The notes under the pieces were generated by a model. That model was not told the origin of the DNA. It was given only the letters and a program-made list of their open reading frames with translations, and searched no databases. From Clostridia bacterium (GTDB lineage: Bacteria; Bacillota; Clostridia; Oscillospirales; Acutalibacteraceae), in assembly GCA_017430535.1 (NCBI GenBank), contig JAFRMR010000003.1, forward strand, positions 517,480 to 581,479: a stretch of 64,000 nt of DNA, written 5' to 3'. Of the stretch, positions 35,939 through 44,426 are shown in pieces; the stretch's first letter is position 1, and every line of letters starts with the position of its first letter. The translations under genes were made by a program, and so were the position numbers.

Positions 35939-36409
35939 ATGGCTAAGAAAGTAACCCAAACCGAGTTTGACAGAATGAGCAAAAAGCTCGCCTATCTCAA
36001 AAAAGAAGGAAGAGAAGAAATAGCCGCAAGGCTTCAGGAAGCCCGTTCCCACGGCGACCTTTCCGAAAATGCGGAATACGATGAAGCAAGAAACGACCAG
36101 GCGAAGCTTGAGGAGGAAATCTCCCAGCTTGAAAAAGATATAGATACTGTTGAAATAGTTGACGAAGATTTCTTTGAGCAGGGCGTTGTTCACATCGGCT
36201 CCCTTGTTGAGCTTGAGGATGAAGGCGAAATACTCAGGTGTGTTATAGGCAGCAGCTCCGATGACGACACACTCATCATAATCTCCGATGATTCTCCCGT
36301 TGGCTCCGCCATAATCGGCAAAAAAGCAGGGGAAACCTTCAAAGTAAACCTGCCCTCAGGCGAAGTTGCCACAATGAAAGTTATTTCCACCGAGTATAAG
36401 AGAGGTTAA
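35939..36409 (+). CDS. greA: Transcription elongation factor GreA
   Basis: GreA rescues backtracked RNA polymerase by stimulating transcript cleavage. The product is 156 residues. The N-terminal coiled coil (about 5-75) has the conserved tip region ARSHGDLSENAEYDEARNDQ with acidic residues. The C-terminal FKBP-like domain includes IGSLVELEDEG and ISDDSPVGSAIIGKKAGE. It starts with ATG after AAGGAG and ends two bases before lysS. The greA-lysS pair is common in Firmicutes. Confidence 0.97.
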   Translation: MAKKVTQTEFDRMSKKLAYLKKEGREEIAARLQEARSHGDLSENAEYDEARNDQAKLEEEISQLEKDIDTVEIVDEDFFEQGVVHIGSLVELEDEGEILRCVIGSSSDDDTLIIISDDSPVGSAIIGKKAGETFKVNLPSGEVATMKVISTEYKRG

Positions 36410-36411
36410 TT

Positions 36412-38340
36412 ATGTCCGAAAACATCAATAATCCTCAGGCAGAGGAAGTTAAAGACGTTAACTCCCTGCGTCAGATAAGAGTTGAAAAGCTGGAGGCCCT
36501 GCAGAGCGCCGGCAAGGATCCTTTTGAAATCACCCTTGCGCAGCAGGACACCCATTCCGATGATATCACCGGCAATTATGAAGAATATGAAGGCAAAACC
36601 GTTTCCCTCTGCGGCAGGATGATGAGCCGCAGAATAATGGGAAAGGCTTCTTTTGCAGATATAAGCGACAGAAACGGAAGGATTCAGTGCTACATTGCCC
36701 GGGACAGCATAGGCGAAGAGGAATACGCCGCTTTTAAAAAGCTGGATATAGGCGATATACTGGAAGTGAAGGGTTTTGTATTCAAGACCAAAACCGGCCA
36801 GATAAGCATTCACGCCGAGGCGGTCCGCCTTCTGTGCAAATCGCTGCTACCACTGCCCGAAAAATTCCACGGCCTTACGGATACGGACACCCGTTACAGA
36901 AGGCGTTACCTTGACCTTATAATGAACCCCGAGGTAAGAGATACTTTCTTCAAGCGCTCCGCAATTATCAGCGAAATAAGAAGATATCTTGATGCTCAGG
37001 GCTTTATGGAGGTTGAAACCCCTCAGCTTGTTCCCAATGCCGGCGGCGCCGCGGCAAGGCCCTTTGAAACCCATTTCAACGCCCTCAACGAGGATGTAAA
37101 ACTGCGCATTTCCCTTGAGCTTTACCTCAAGAGACTTATTGTAGGCGGCCTTGAAAAGGTTTATGAAATCGGCAGAGTATTCAGGAATGAAGGCGTTGAT
37201 ACCCGCCACAATCCCGAATTTACCCTTATGGAGCTTTACCAGGCCTATACGGATTACCACGGTATGATGGACCTTACGGAAAACCTTTACCGCCACCTGG
37301 CAAAGACCGTAATCGGCTCTGAAAAAATCATATACAACGGTATAGAAATGGATCTGGGCAAACCCTTTGAGCGCCTGACCATGATTGAAGCCGTAAAGAA
37401 ATATTCCGGTGTTGACTGGAATGATATACACTCGGTTGAAGAAGCCCGCAAAGCGGCGGATGAGCACCATGTTGAATATGAAGAGCGCCACGGAAAAGGC
37501 GATATTCTCAACCTGTTCTTTGAGGAATTTGTTGAGGAGCATCTTATTCAGCCCACTTTCATCATGGACCATCCAATTGAAATATCTCCCCTTACAAAGA
37601 AAAAGCCCGGAAACCCGGATTATGTTGAGCGCTTCGAGTTCTTTATGAACGGCTGGGAGCTTGCCAACGCATATTCCGAGCTTAACGACCCCATAGATCA
37701 GAGAGAACGCTTCAAGGCCCAGGAAGCTCTGCTTTCAATGGGCGACGAAGAAGCCAACACTACGGATGAAGACTTCCTAATGGCTCTTGAATACGGTATG
37801 CCCCCCACAGGCGGCATAGGCTTCGGCATTGACCGTATGGTAATGCTGCTGACAGATTCCCAGGCCATTAGAGATGTGCTCCTGTTCCCCACCATGAAGA
37901 GCCTTGATTCTTCCGAAAAAACGGCAAAAGCTGCCGCTGAGGAAGAAGCAAAACCCGAGGTTATTGACTTTTCAAAGGTTGAAATTGAGCCCCTGTTTGA
38001 GGACTGTGTGGATTTTGACACATTCAGCAAAGGCGATTTCAGAGCAGTTAAGGTAAAGGACTGCGTTGCCGTGCCAAAGAGCAAGAAGCTGCTGCAGTTC
38101 ACCCTTGATGACGGCACCGGAACAGACCGCACAATTCTCAGCGGAATTCACGCTTTTTATGAGCCGGAAGAACTCATAGGCAAAACCCTTATAGCAATAG
38201 TGAACCTGCCCCCGAGAGCCATGATGGGCACTGATTCCTGCGGCATGCTTCTGAGCGCAGTGCACAGCGAAGAGGGTGAAGAGAAGCTTAACCTGCTTAT
38301 GGTTGACAATCATATACCTGCAGGGGCAAAGCTCTACTGA
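36412..38340 (+). CDS. lysS: Lysyl-tRNA synthetase (class II) with C-terminal tRNA-binding domain
   Basis: LysS charges tRNA-Lys. Residues 1 to about 495 are a normal class II enzyme: OB-fold anticodon-binding domain, motif 2 region RVFRNEGVDTRHNPEFTLMELYQAY, and motif 3 GGIGFGIDRMVMLLT. A charged linker follows, and residues 523-642 add an EMAP/Trbp111-type tRNA-binding OB fold (DFRAVKVKDCVAVPKSKKLLQ, with NLPPRAMMGTDSCGMLLSA), the domain usually found at the end of MetRS. Normal LysRS ends near 500 residues. The extra domain probably raises tRNA affinity. The gene starts two bases after greA and ends one base before the first teichoic-acid-region gene. Confidence 0.95.
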   Translation: MSENINNPQAEEVKDVNSLRQIRVEKLEALQSAGKDPFEITLAQQDTHSDDITGNYEEYEGKTVSLCGRMMSRRIMGKASFADISDRNGRIQCYIARDSIGEEEYAAFKKLDIGDILEVKGFVFKTKTGQISIHAEAVRLLCKSLLPLPEKFHGLTDTDTRYRRRYLDLIMNPEVRDTFFKRSAIISEIRRYLDAQGFMEVETPQLVPNAGGAAARPFETHFNALNEDVKLRISLELYLKRLIVGGLEKVYEIGRVFRNEGVDTRHNPEFTLMELYQAYTDYHGMMDLTENLYRHLAKTVIGSEKIIYNGIEMDLGKPFERLTMIEAVKKYSGVDWNDIHSVEEARKAADEHHVEYEERHGKGDILNLFFEEFVEEHLIQPTFIMDHPIEISPLTKKKPGNPDYVERFEFFMNGWELANAYSELNDPIDQRERFKAQEALLSMGDEEANTTDEDFLMALEYGMPPTGGIGFGIDRMVMLLTDSQAIRDVLLFPTMKSLDSSEKTAKAAAEEEAKPEVIDFSKVEIEPLFEDCVDFDTFSKGDFRAVKVKDCVAVPKSKKLLQFTLDDGTGTDRTILSGIHAFYEPEELIGKTLIAIVNLPPRAMMGTDSCGMLLSAVHSEEGEEKLNLLMVDNHIPAGAKLY

Positions 38341-38341
38341 T

Positions 38342-39055
38342 ATGAAAATATCCGTTGTTATTGCAGCATATAAAGGCGAAAAATATATTGCTGAGCAGCT
38401 GGGCTCCATACTGCCTCAGCTGGGAGCGGATGATGAAATAATCGTTTCGGATGATTACCCGGAAGGGAAAACAAAAGAGGCGGTTATGTCCGTTGGCGAC
38501 AGCAGGATAAAATACACGGAAGGCCCCGGCAAAGGCGTTACGGAAAACTTCGGATACGCCATGACCCTTGCAAAGGGAGATGTTATTTTCCTTTGCGACC
38601 AGGATGATGTGTGGATGCCGGATAAAGTGCAAAAGGTAACCGGTTTTATTGAAAAAGGATTTGACCTTGTGCTTCATGATGCCCAGGTAACCGATGCCGA
38701 ACTCAATATGACCGAGCCCTCATTTTTTGCGCTTCACGGCACAAACCTTTCGCTTATAAGCAACCTTGTGCGCAACGGTTTTGTAGGCTGCTGCATGGCT
38801 TTTACCAAAGAGCTTATGCACGCCTTCCTTCCCCTGCCCCGGAATATCCCCATGCACGACTGGTGGATAGGGGTTTACGCCCTTAAAGCCCACTACAGCG
38901 TTAAAATGCTGAAAGAGCCCCTGATAAAGTGGAGGCGCCACGGCGATAATGTTACCGGCGCAAAAACCTCCGCCCTTCAGAAAATCAGGTGGCGTGTCAA
39001 TATTACGGCAGACCTTATTTCACGAATGCCCGGAAAGGACAGAAAGCATGAATAA
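38342..39055 (+). CDS. Family 2 glycosyltransferase (rhamnosyltransferase-like)
   Basis: This 237-residue GT-A fold enzyme is predicted to work at the inner face of the membrane. The nucleotide-sugar site begins ISVVIAAYKGEKYIAEQLGSILPQ, with the DxD-type motif in FLCDQDDVWMPDK near residue 85. The acceptor part includes CCMAFTKELMHAFLPLP and HDWWIGVYALK, typical of rhamnosyltransferase-like GT2 proteins. I chose the ATG one base after the lysS stop; a longer frame would lie inside lysS. It overlaps the next glycosyltransferase by eight bases. The sugar it transfers is unknown. Confidence 0.88.
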   Translation: MKISVVIAAYKGEKYIAEQLGSILPQLGADDEIIVSDDYPEGKTKEAVMSVGDSRIKYTEGPGKGVTENFGYAMTLAKGDVIFLCDQDDVWMPDKVQKVTGFIEKGFDLVLHDAQVTDAELNMTEPSFFALHGTNLSLISNLVRNGFVGCCMAFTKELMHAFLPLPRNIPMHDWWIGVYALKAHYSVKMLKEPLIKWRRHGDNVTGAKTSALQKIRWRVNITADLISRMPGKDRKHE

Positions 39056-39812
39056 AAGCGTTACCGGCTGTATAGTCACTTACAATAACATAAAGACAAT
39101 TGAAAAAGCGGTGCGCACCGTTCTTGAGTGCACAAAATGCGAATTCACCCTTTATGTGGTTGATAACGGCTCCACCGACGGAACGGTTGAGTTTATAAAA
39201 AAGAACTTTCCTCAGGTTGTTCTGATTGAAACCGGCAGCAATATAGGTTTCGGCGCAGGCCATAACTATATACTTGACCGGCTTGATTCGGAATACCACG
39301 CAATTATTAACCCGGATGTGATAATCAAAGATGATATCATATCCAATATGGCCCGTTTTCTTGATGAAAATGAGGATGTGGGTATGCTTTCGCCTGAAAT
39401 CCGTTTCCCCGACGGCAGGATGCAGATTCTGGGCAAAAAGATTCCGCAGCCCCAGTACCTTATTGCAAGCAGGCTGAGGGGAGATGAGCCCTCAAAGCTT
39501 CTGCGGGAATATGCAATGATGGATGAGGATATGAGCAGCCCCGTTGAAATACAGAACGCCACAGGCTGTTTTATGTTTATACGCACCTCGCTTTTCAAGC
39601 AGCTCGGCGGCTTTGACAAGCGGTATTTTATGTATTTTGAGGACTGCGATTTAACCCGCAGTGTCAATAAAGTAAGCAAAGTGCTTTATTACCCCTACGC
39701 TACGGTTTACCACGAATGGGGCCGTGAATCAAAGAAAAATATGAAGCTGAAATTCATTCAGCTCAATTCAATGCTCAAATATTATTCAAAATGGGGCCTT
39801 TCTTCAAAATAG
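39048..39812 (+). CDS. Family 2 glycosyltransferase (rhamnosyl/galactofuranosyl-like)
   Basis: This is a 254-residue GT2. The N-terminus GCIVTYNNIKTIEKAVRTVL is followed by VVDNGSTDGTVEFIK. NIGFGAGHNYIL near residue 65 and INPDVIIKDD are characteristic of the WbbL-like group. The acceptor loop is NATGCFMFIRTSLFKQLGGFDKRYFMYFEDCDLTRS. The C-terminus is basic (YHEWGRESKKNMKLK). It lies just before the TagG/TagH exporter genes, so it probably helps to build the linkage unit or side chain of the wall polymer. Confidence 0.88.
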   Translation: MNKSVTGCIVTYNNIKTIEKAVRTVLECTKCEFTLYVVDNGSTDGTVEFIKKNFPQVVLIETGSNIGFGAGHNYILDRLDSEYHAIINPDVIIKDDIISNMARFLDENEDVGMLSPEIRFPDGRMQILGKKIPQPQYLIASRLRGDEPSKLLREYAMMDEDMSSPVEIQNATGCFMFIRTSLFKQLGGFDKRYFMYFEDCDLTRSVNKVSKVLYYPYATVYHEWGRESKKNMKLKFIQLNSMLKYYSKWGLSSK

Positions 39813-39825
39813 CCCCGGAGGAAAT

Positions 39826-40635
39826 ATGAAGTATCTGAAAAACTTTTACAAGTACAGAAACCTGATGTATGAAATAGTCAGAAAAAACATCAAGCTTCAG
39901 TACAGGGATTCGGTGCTGGGAATTTTCTGGACCTTTCTGCAGCCCTTCCTCACCACCGTTGTTCTGGTATTCATTTTCGGAAATGTTTTCGGAACATCAA
40001 ATTCCGGCGTGGTAAACTACCCGATTTACCTGCTCTGCGGACGGCTTCTTTATGAATTTTACACTCAGTCCACAAAAAGAGCCATGCGCTCCGTGAGAAA
40101 CAGCGCCTCGGTTATCAAGAAGGTTTATGTGCCGAAATACATTTATCCCCTTTCAAATGTCGTTTCCACTTTTGTTACATTCTGCATTTCCCTGCTTGTG
40201 CTTGTATGCTTTATTGTATTTTTCTGCGTAATCGGTAAAAATCCTCCCCATATAACACCCTATATGCTTTTTGCTCCAATTCCCATTCTGATTTTACTGC
40301 TTCTGGGCATAGGCGTGGGCCTTATCCTCTGCACCCTTGATGTTTTCTTCAAGGATATTGATTACCTTTATGAGGTATTCTGCCTGCTGCTTTTCTATAT
40401 GACCCCCATAGTTTATAAGATTGAAGCGCTTAAACTCAACAGCAGACCTTTCAAGCTTGTACTTATGGCAAACCCGATGTACTCAATTACGGAAATGTTC
40501 CGCTGCTGCGTGCTTTACGGCAAAATGTTCAATATGCATCACCTGATGTATTCACTGGGCTTTGCTTTCGTTACCATAATAATCGGCCTGATTCTGTTCT
40601 ACAGAAAACAGGATAAATTCATCCTTCATATCTGA
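39826..40635 (+). CDS. Teichoic acid/polysaccharide ABC exporter permease (TagG-like)
   Basis: This 269-residue ABC-2 type permease has about six membrane helices. A cytoplasmic N-terminus contains VRKNIKLQYRDSVLGIFWTFLQPFL, the conserved interfacial helix of TagG/Wzm proteins. Helices follow at about 35-55, 65-85, 110-135, 145-170, 180-205 and 235-255. With the ATPase encoded 16 bases downstream it should flip the finished lipid-linked wall polymer to the outside. It has a GGAGG ribosome site. Confidence 0.9.
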   Translation: MKYLKNFYKYRNLMYEIVRKNIKLQYRDSVLGIFWTFLQPFLTTVVLVFIFGNVFGTSNSGVVNYPIYLLCGRLLYEFYTQSTKRAMRSVRNSASVIKKVYVPKYIYPLSNVVSTFVTFCISLLVLVCFIVFFCVIGKNPPHITPYMLFAPIPILILLLLGIGVGLILCTLDVFFKDIDYLYEVFCLLLFYMTPIVYKIEALKLNSRPFKLVLMANPMYSITEMFRCCVLYGKMFNMHHLMYSLGFAFVTIIIGLILFYRKQDKFILHI

Positions 40636-40651
40636 TTGAGAGGATAATTAA

Positions 40652-41401
40652 ATGAGTAAACCTGCAATAGTTGTTGAGAACATGAGCATGATGTTCAACC
40701 TTAACAACGAAAAAATCGACAACCTTAAAGAGTATTTCATAAAGCTGGTTTCCCACAAGCTTCACTATACCGAATTCTGGGCTCTGAGAGATATTAACCT
40801 TACGGTTGAAAAGGGCGACAGAGTAGGTATACTGGGCTTTAACGGCGCCGGCAAATCCACCCTGCTTAAGGTTATTGCCGGGGTTCTGAAGCCCACTGAG
40901 GGCTCGGTAAAGGTAAACGGCGTTATAGCCCCCATGCTTGAGCTGGGCGCCGGCTTTGATATGAACTACTCGGGTAAGGAAAACATCTACCTTTACGGAG
41001 CAACAATGGGTTACTCCCGCAAGTTCATTGAATCAAAGTTTGATGAGATTGTTGAGTTCTCCGAGCTTAAGGATTTCATAAATGTACCGGTAAAGAACTA
41101 TTCCTCCGGTATGAGAGCCCGCCTGGGCTTTGCAATTGCATCGGCGGTTCAGCCGGAAGTTTTGATTCTGGATGAAGTTCTCTCCGTAGGCGACGCAAAA
41201 TTCAGAAAAAAGAGCGAAGCCAAAATCACATCAATGTTTGACAGAGGAATAACCGTTCTGTTTGTTTCCCACTCGGTGGATCAGGTTTTAAGCATATGCA
41301 ATAAAGCAATAATTCTGGACCACGGCCGGATTATTGCATCCGGAAGCGCAGAGGAAATCTGCGCGGAATATGAAGATATGATAACAGGAGGGAAAAAATA
41401 A
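40652..41401 (+). CDS. Teichoic acid/polysaccharide ABC exporter ATPase (TagH-like)
   Basis: This is a 249-residue ABC ATPase with Walker A GFNGAGKST, a Q-loop region APMLELGAGFDMNYSGKEN, signature YSSGMRARLGFAIA, Walker B LILDEVLSVGD and switch VLFVSHS. The LELGAGFD and SGKEN motifs mark the TagH/Wzt group. There is no C-terminal carbohydrate-binding or SH3-like extension, so substrate recognition probably relies on the permease. Its stop overlaps the start of tarI by one base. Confidence 0.91.
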   Translation: MSKPAIVVENMSMMFNLNNEKIDNLKEYFIKLVSHKLHYTEFWALRDINLTVEKGDRVGILGFNGAGKSTLLKVIAGVLKPTEGSVKVNGVIAPMLELGAGFDMNYSGKENIYLYGATMGYSRKFIESKFDEIVEFSELKDFINVPVKNYSSGMRARLGFAIASAVQPEVLILDEVLSVGDAKFRKKSEAKITSMFDRGITVLFVSHSVDQVLSICNKAIILDHGRIIASGSAEEICAEYEDMITGGKK

Positions 41402-42114
41402 TGGTTTTTGCAGCAATATTTGCCGGCGGCAAAGGCAGCCGTATGGGCCATTCCGACACACCGAAGCAGTATCTTGAGCTGGGCTCAAAGCCGGTTATCA
41501 TCCATACAATAGAGAAATTTTTTGTAAATGACAGAATTGACACAATAATTGTTCTTTGCCCTAAGCCCTGGGTGGCCCACACAAAGGACCTTGTTAAGAA
41601 ATACATCCCTCAGGCGGAGAACATCTTTGTTACCGAAGGCGGAGAAACCAGAAACGGCACCCTTGAAAATGCCATCTCCTATATTGAAAACAACTTTGAA
41701 ACCGATGAGGATACCGTAATTGTTACCCACGATGCGGTGCGCCCCTTCCTTACCCACAGAATAATAAGCGAAAATGTTGACGCGGCCATAAAATACGGCG
41801 CCTGCGATACGGTTATACCCGCAACAGATACAATAGTAAGAAGCGAGGATAACGCCCTTATTTCCGAAATACCGGACAGAAAAAAGATGTATCAGGGGCA
41901 GACTCCCCAGTCCTTCCGCCTTAACGAGCTGAAAAGGGTTATCGGTTCCCTTACGGAAGAAGAAAAAGCCATACTCACCGATGCCTGCAAAATATTTACA
42001 ATCAAGAACAAGCCCGTATATATGGTTGAGGGCGAAGTTTTCAATTTCAAGATTACTTTCCCCTATGATATGAAAGTGGCGGATACCCTTATGAAAGGTA
42101 AGGACGCCGAATGA
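41401..42114 (+). CDS. tarI: Ribitol-5-phosphate cytidylyltransferase (TarI/IspD family)
   Basis: This 237-residue nucleotidyltransferase has the CTP-binding start FAAIFAGGKGSRMGHSDTPKQYLELG, then VTHDAVRPFLTHRII and YQGQTPQSFRL. TarI and IspD are close relatives. The immediate neighbour is a TarJ-type dehydrogenase with a four-base overlap, and that decides for TarI: the pair makes CDP-ribitol from ribulose-5-phosphate for poly(ribitol phosphate) teichoic acid. IspD function remains possible if the genome has no other copy. Confidence 0.85.
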   Translation: MVFAAIFAGGKGSRMGHSDTPKQYLELGSKPVIIHTIEKFFVNDRIDTIIVLCPKPWVAHTKDLVKKYIPQAENIFVTEGGETRNGTLENAISYIENNFETDEDTVIVTHDAVRPFLTHRIISENVDAAIKYGACDTVIPATDTIVRSEDNALISEIPDRKKMYQGQTPQSFRLNELKRVIGSLTEEEKAILTDACKIFTIKNKPVYMVEGEVFNFKITFPYDMKVADTLMKGKDAE

Positions 42115-43133
42115 TAAATCAAGTTTACAGACTGGTTGCCCCGGGCATGATTGACGTTGCCTGCACTGAGCCGGATTTAAGCAAAAGCGTTCTTATCCGC
42201 CCGGTGTATATGTCAATATGCAAGGCAGACCAGAGATATTACCTGGGCAACCGCAGCAAGGAAGCCCTTAAGGCAAAACTGCCCATGGCTCTTATACACG
42301 AGTGTGTGGCAAGAGTTATTTACGACCCCGCGGGGAATTTCAAAAAGGGCGAAATCGTTGTTCCAGTGCCCAACACCCCCACGGAAGATGACGATGTTAT
42401 TGCCGAAAACTACCGCCTCACAAGCCACTTCTGCTCCAGCGGATGGGACGGCTTTCTGAGGGATTATGTTGATATTGATGCCGGAAGGCTTGTAAGGGTT
42501 CCCGATGGGATTGATCTTAAGGTTGCCTCCTTTGCGGAGCTTATAAGCGTTGCGGTTCATGCCGTTTCAAGGTTTGAGAAATTCTCGCACAGCAGAAAGA
42601 ACTCCATAGGCGTATGGGGCGACGGCAATGTTGGATTCATTACTGCCCTTATTCTCAGGGCTGTTTATCCCGATACAAAGCTCTGCATTTTCGGCACGGT
42701 GCCCGAAAAACTCAGCTATTTTGCCTTTGCGGATGAAACCTACCATGTGGACCATATACCTGCCGGCCTTATGATTGACCACGCTTTTGAGTGCGTGGGC
42801 GGCGAAGCTTCAAGATATGCCATAGCTCAGATTATTGACCACATAAACCCCGAGGGTTCCGTGGGCCTTATGGGCGTGAGCGAAAACTTTATAGGCATAA
42901 ATACCAGAATGGTGCTTGAAAGAGGCCTTAACCTTTTCGGCTCAAGCCGCAGCGGTGTGGCGGATTTTGAAAGGACAATGGAAATACTCAGCAAAAATCC
43001 CCAGATCCCCGCATACCTTGAAAACCTTGTTGGCGAGGTTGTTGAGGTAAAAACCATTTCCGATATTCACAAAGCCTTTGCTTCGGATATAAGCCGCAGT
43101 TTCGGCAAAACCGTACTTAAATGGGAGAAATAA
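42111..43133 (+). CDS. tarJ: Ribulose-5-phosphate reductase (TarJ-like alcohol dehydrogenase)
   Basis: This 340-residue medium-chain dehydrogenase-family protein reduces ribulose-5-phosphate to ribitol-5-phosphate. ICKADQRYYLGNR near residue 37 holds the zinc-ligand cysteine position and the TarJ-specific DxRYY motif. LIHECVARV is the second metal region, and IGVWGDGNVGFITALIL near residue 165 is the NADPH Rossmann motif. Together with tarI it supplies CDP-ribitol. The ATG overlaps the tarI stop. Confidence 0.88.
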   Translation: MINQVYRLVAPGMIDVACTEPDLSKSVLIRPVYMSICKADQRYYLGNRSKEALKAKLPMALIHECVARVIYDPAGNFKKGEIVVPVPNTPTEDDDVIAENYRLTSHFCSSGWDGFLRDYVDIDAGRLVRVPDGIDLKVASFAELISVAVHAVSRFEKFSHSRKNSIGVWGDGNVGFITALILRAVYPDTKLCIFGTVPEKLSYFAFADETYHVDHIPAGLMIDHAFECVGGEASRYAIAQIIDHINPEGSVGLMGVSENFIGINTRMVLERGLNLFGSSRSGVADFERTMEILSKNPQIPAYLENLVGEVVEVKTISDIHKAFASDISRSFGKTVLKWEK

Positions 43134-43136
43134 TAA

Positions 43137-44426
43137 ATGGAATACAAGTTTTCCGTTATAGTTCCCTGCTACAATTGTGAAAAAACTCTGCCCGAGACGA
43201 TTGACTGCCTTCTCGGGCAGTCTTTACATAGTGAAATACAGATTATTCTTGTAAATGACGGCTCCTCAGACGGTACCGGAGAAATAATCGGGAAGTACGA
43301 AAAAGATTACGGCAATATTCTTTCTGTCAGCAAGGAAAACGGCGGGGTTTCTTCTGCAAGAAACGCAGGAATTGCCCTTGCAGAAGGCAAATATACTCTG
43401 TTCCTTGACGCAGATGATCTGCTGTCCTCTGGAAGCCTTGAGGCCATTTACAAAAAAATGGAAAGCTCAGGGGCGGATATGGGTGTTTTCAGGCTGATGC
43501 GTTTCGGCTTCGGCGGAAAAGAATACAACCCGGTTGTGGATTTCCTGGCAAAGGAAGATGAAATATCCTGCTATGACCGGCGGCTTATGTGGACCTTCAG
43601 CCCCGGAAACAAATGCTATAAAACTTCTGTACTCAAAGACAGCGGCGTACTGTATCCCCCCACCCGTTTCAGGGAGGACGGCGCTTTTATGCTTTCCTTT
43701 ATTTTCACTGTATTCCCCGGAATCACGGGAATTTACGATGCGGTGAATCTTTACAGGCAGGCGGATCCGAGAACAGGCCGCTCCGTAACACAGAATGTAA
43801 AAAAAATACACTGCGATGATTTCTTTACATCAACGGGGATTATTACGGAAAAGATACAAAAATCTTTTTCCGACAGCCGATGCACCTGTGATAACAAAGA
43901 GGAATATCTGCAGGAGTTTTATCTTAAAACCTGCCACGCTCTTATCAATCACTTTTTCAGAAAGCTGTGGCGTATTGATGAAACGGCGCTGACCGATTTG
44001 ACGGAGCACTATAAATGGTATTACGGTATGCTTTCCCCTGATAATCTGCTGCGCCTGAGGCAGACCGACGGGGATATATGCGATGTTGATTTTTCCGTAA
44101 AGAAGCTCAAATCCTCTCCCCTGCTCAGCGTTAAGGTTAAAAATCCTTCGCCGGATTTCCTTTTTTCCTGTTACGAACAGACCATGCCGCTCTTTGAGCT
44201 TGTTACGGAAAACTCCGGGGACTGCAAAAATATGCCCAATATAAACTCCGGTAAGCCGAAAAGCGGATTTGTGCTGAAATTCAGAGGGCAAAAAGCCATA
44301 GACCCCCGCATTTTCAGGGCGGTAATTCTGCTGAAAAAACACGGTAAGCTTTCAAAACTGCCGGGCTTTATGCTGAAGCACGGAGCTTTTGCCTACCTTA
44401 AAATCAAGGATATGAAAAACAGATGA
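43137..44426 (+). CDS. Family 2 glycosyltransferase with C-terminal extension
   Basis: This 429-residue protein has an N-terminal GT2 domain (about 1-230; FSVIVPCYNCEKTLPETIDCLL, LVNDGSSDGTGEI, the DxD site FLDADDLL) and about 200 further residues that I cannot assign to a named domain. These are probably for acceptor binding, as in teichoic acid TarS/TarM-region or EpsJ-type enzymes. GGGAG lies nine bases before its ATG. It overlaps the next gene by four bases. A likely role is glycosylating the wall polymer; this is inferred from the position. Confidence 0.85.
   Translation: MEYKFSVIVPCYNCEKTLPETIDCLLGQSLHSEIQIILVNDGSSDGTGEIIGKYEKDYGNILSVSKENGGVSSARNAGIALAEGKYTLFLDADDLLSSGSLEAIYKKMESSGADMGVFRLMRFGFGGKEYNPVVDFLAKEDEISCYDRRLMWTFSPGNKCYKTSVLKDSGVLYPPTRFREDGAFMLSFIFTVFPGITGIYDAVNLYRQADPRTGRSVTQNVKKIHCDDFFTSTGIITEKIQKSFSDSRCTCDNKEEYLQEFYLKTCHALINHFFRKLWRIDETALTDLTEHYKWYYGMLSPDNLLRLRQTDGDICDVDFSVKKLKSSPLLSVKVKNPSPDFLFSCYEQTMPLFELVTENSGDCKNMPNINSGKPKSGFVLKFRGQKAIDPRIFRAVILLKKHGKLSKLPGFMLKHGAFAYLKIKDMKNR

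Noticed and set aside
41401-42114. Annotation of this gene as ispD
   Set aside because: It is possible by homology, but overlap with a TarJ-type reductase and the teichoic acid context make TarI more likely.
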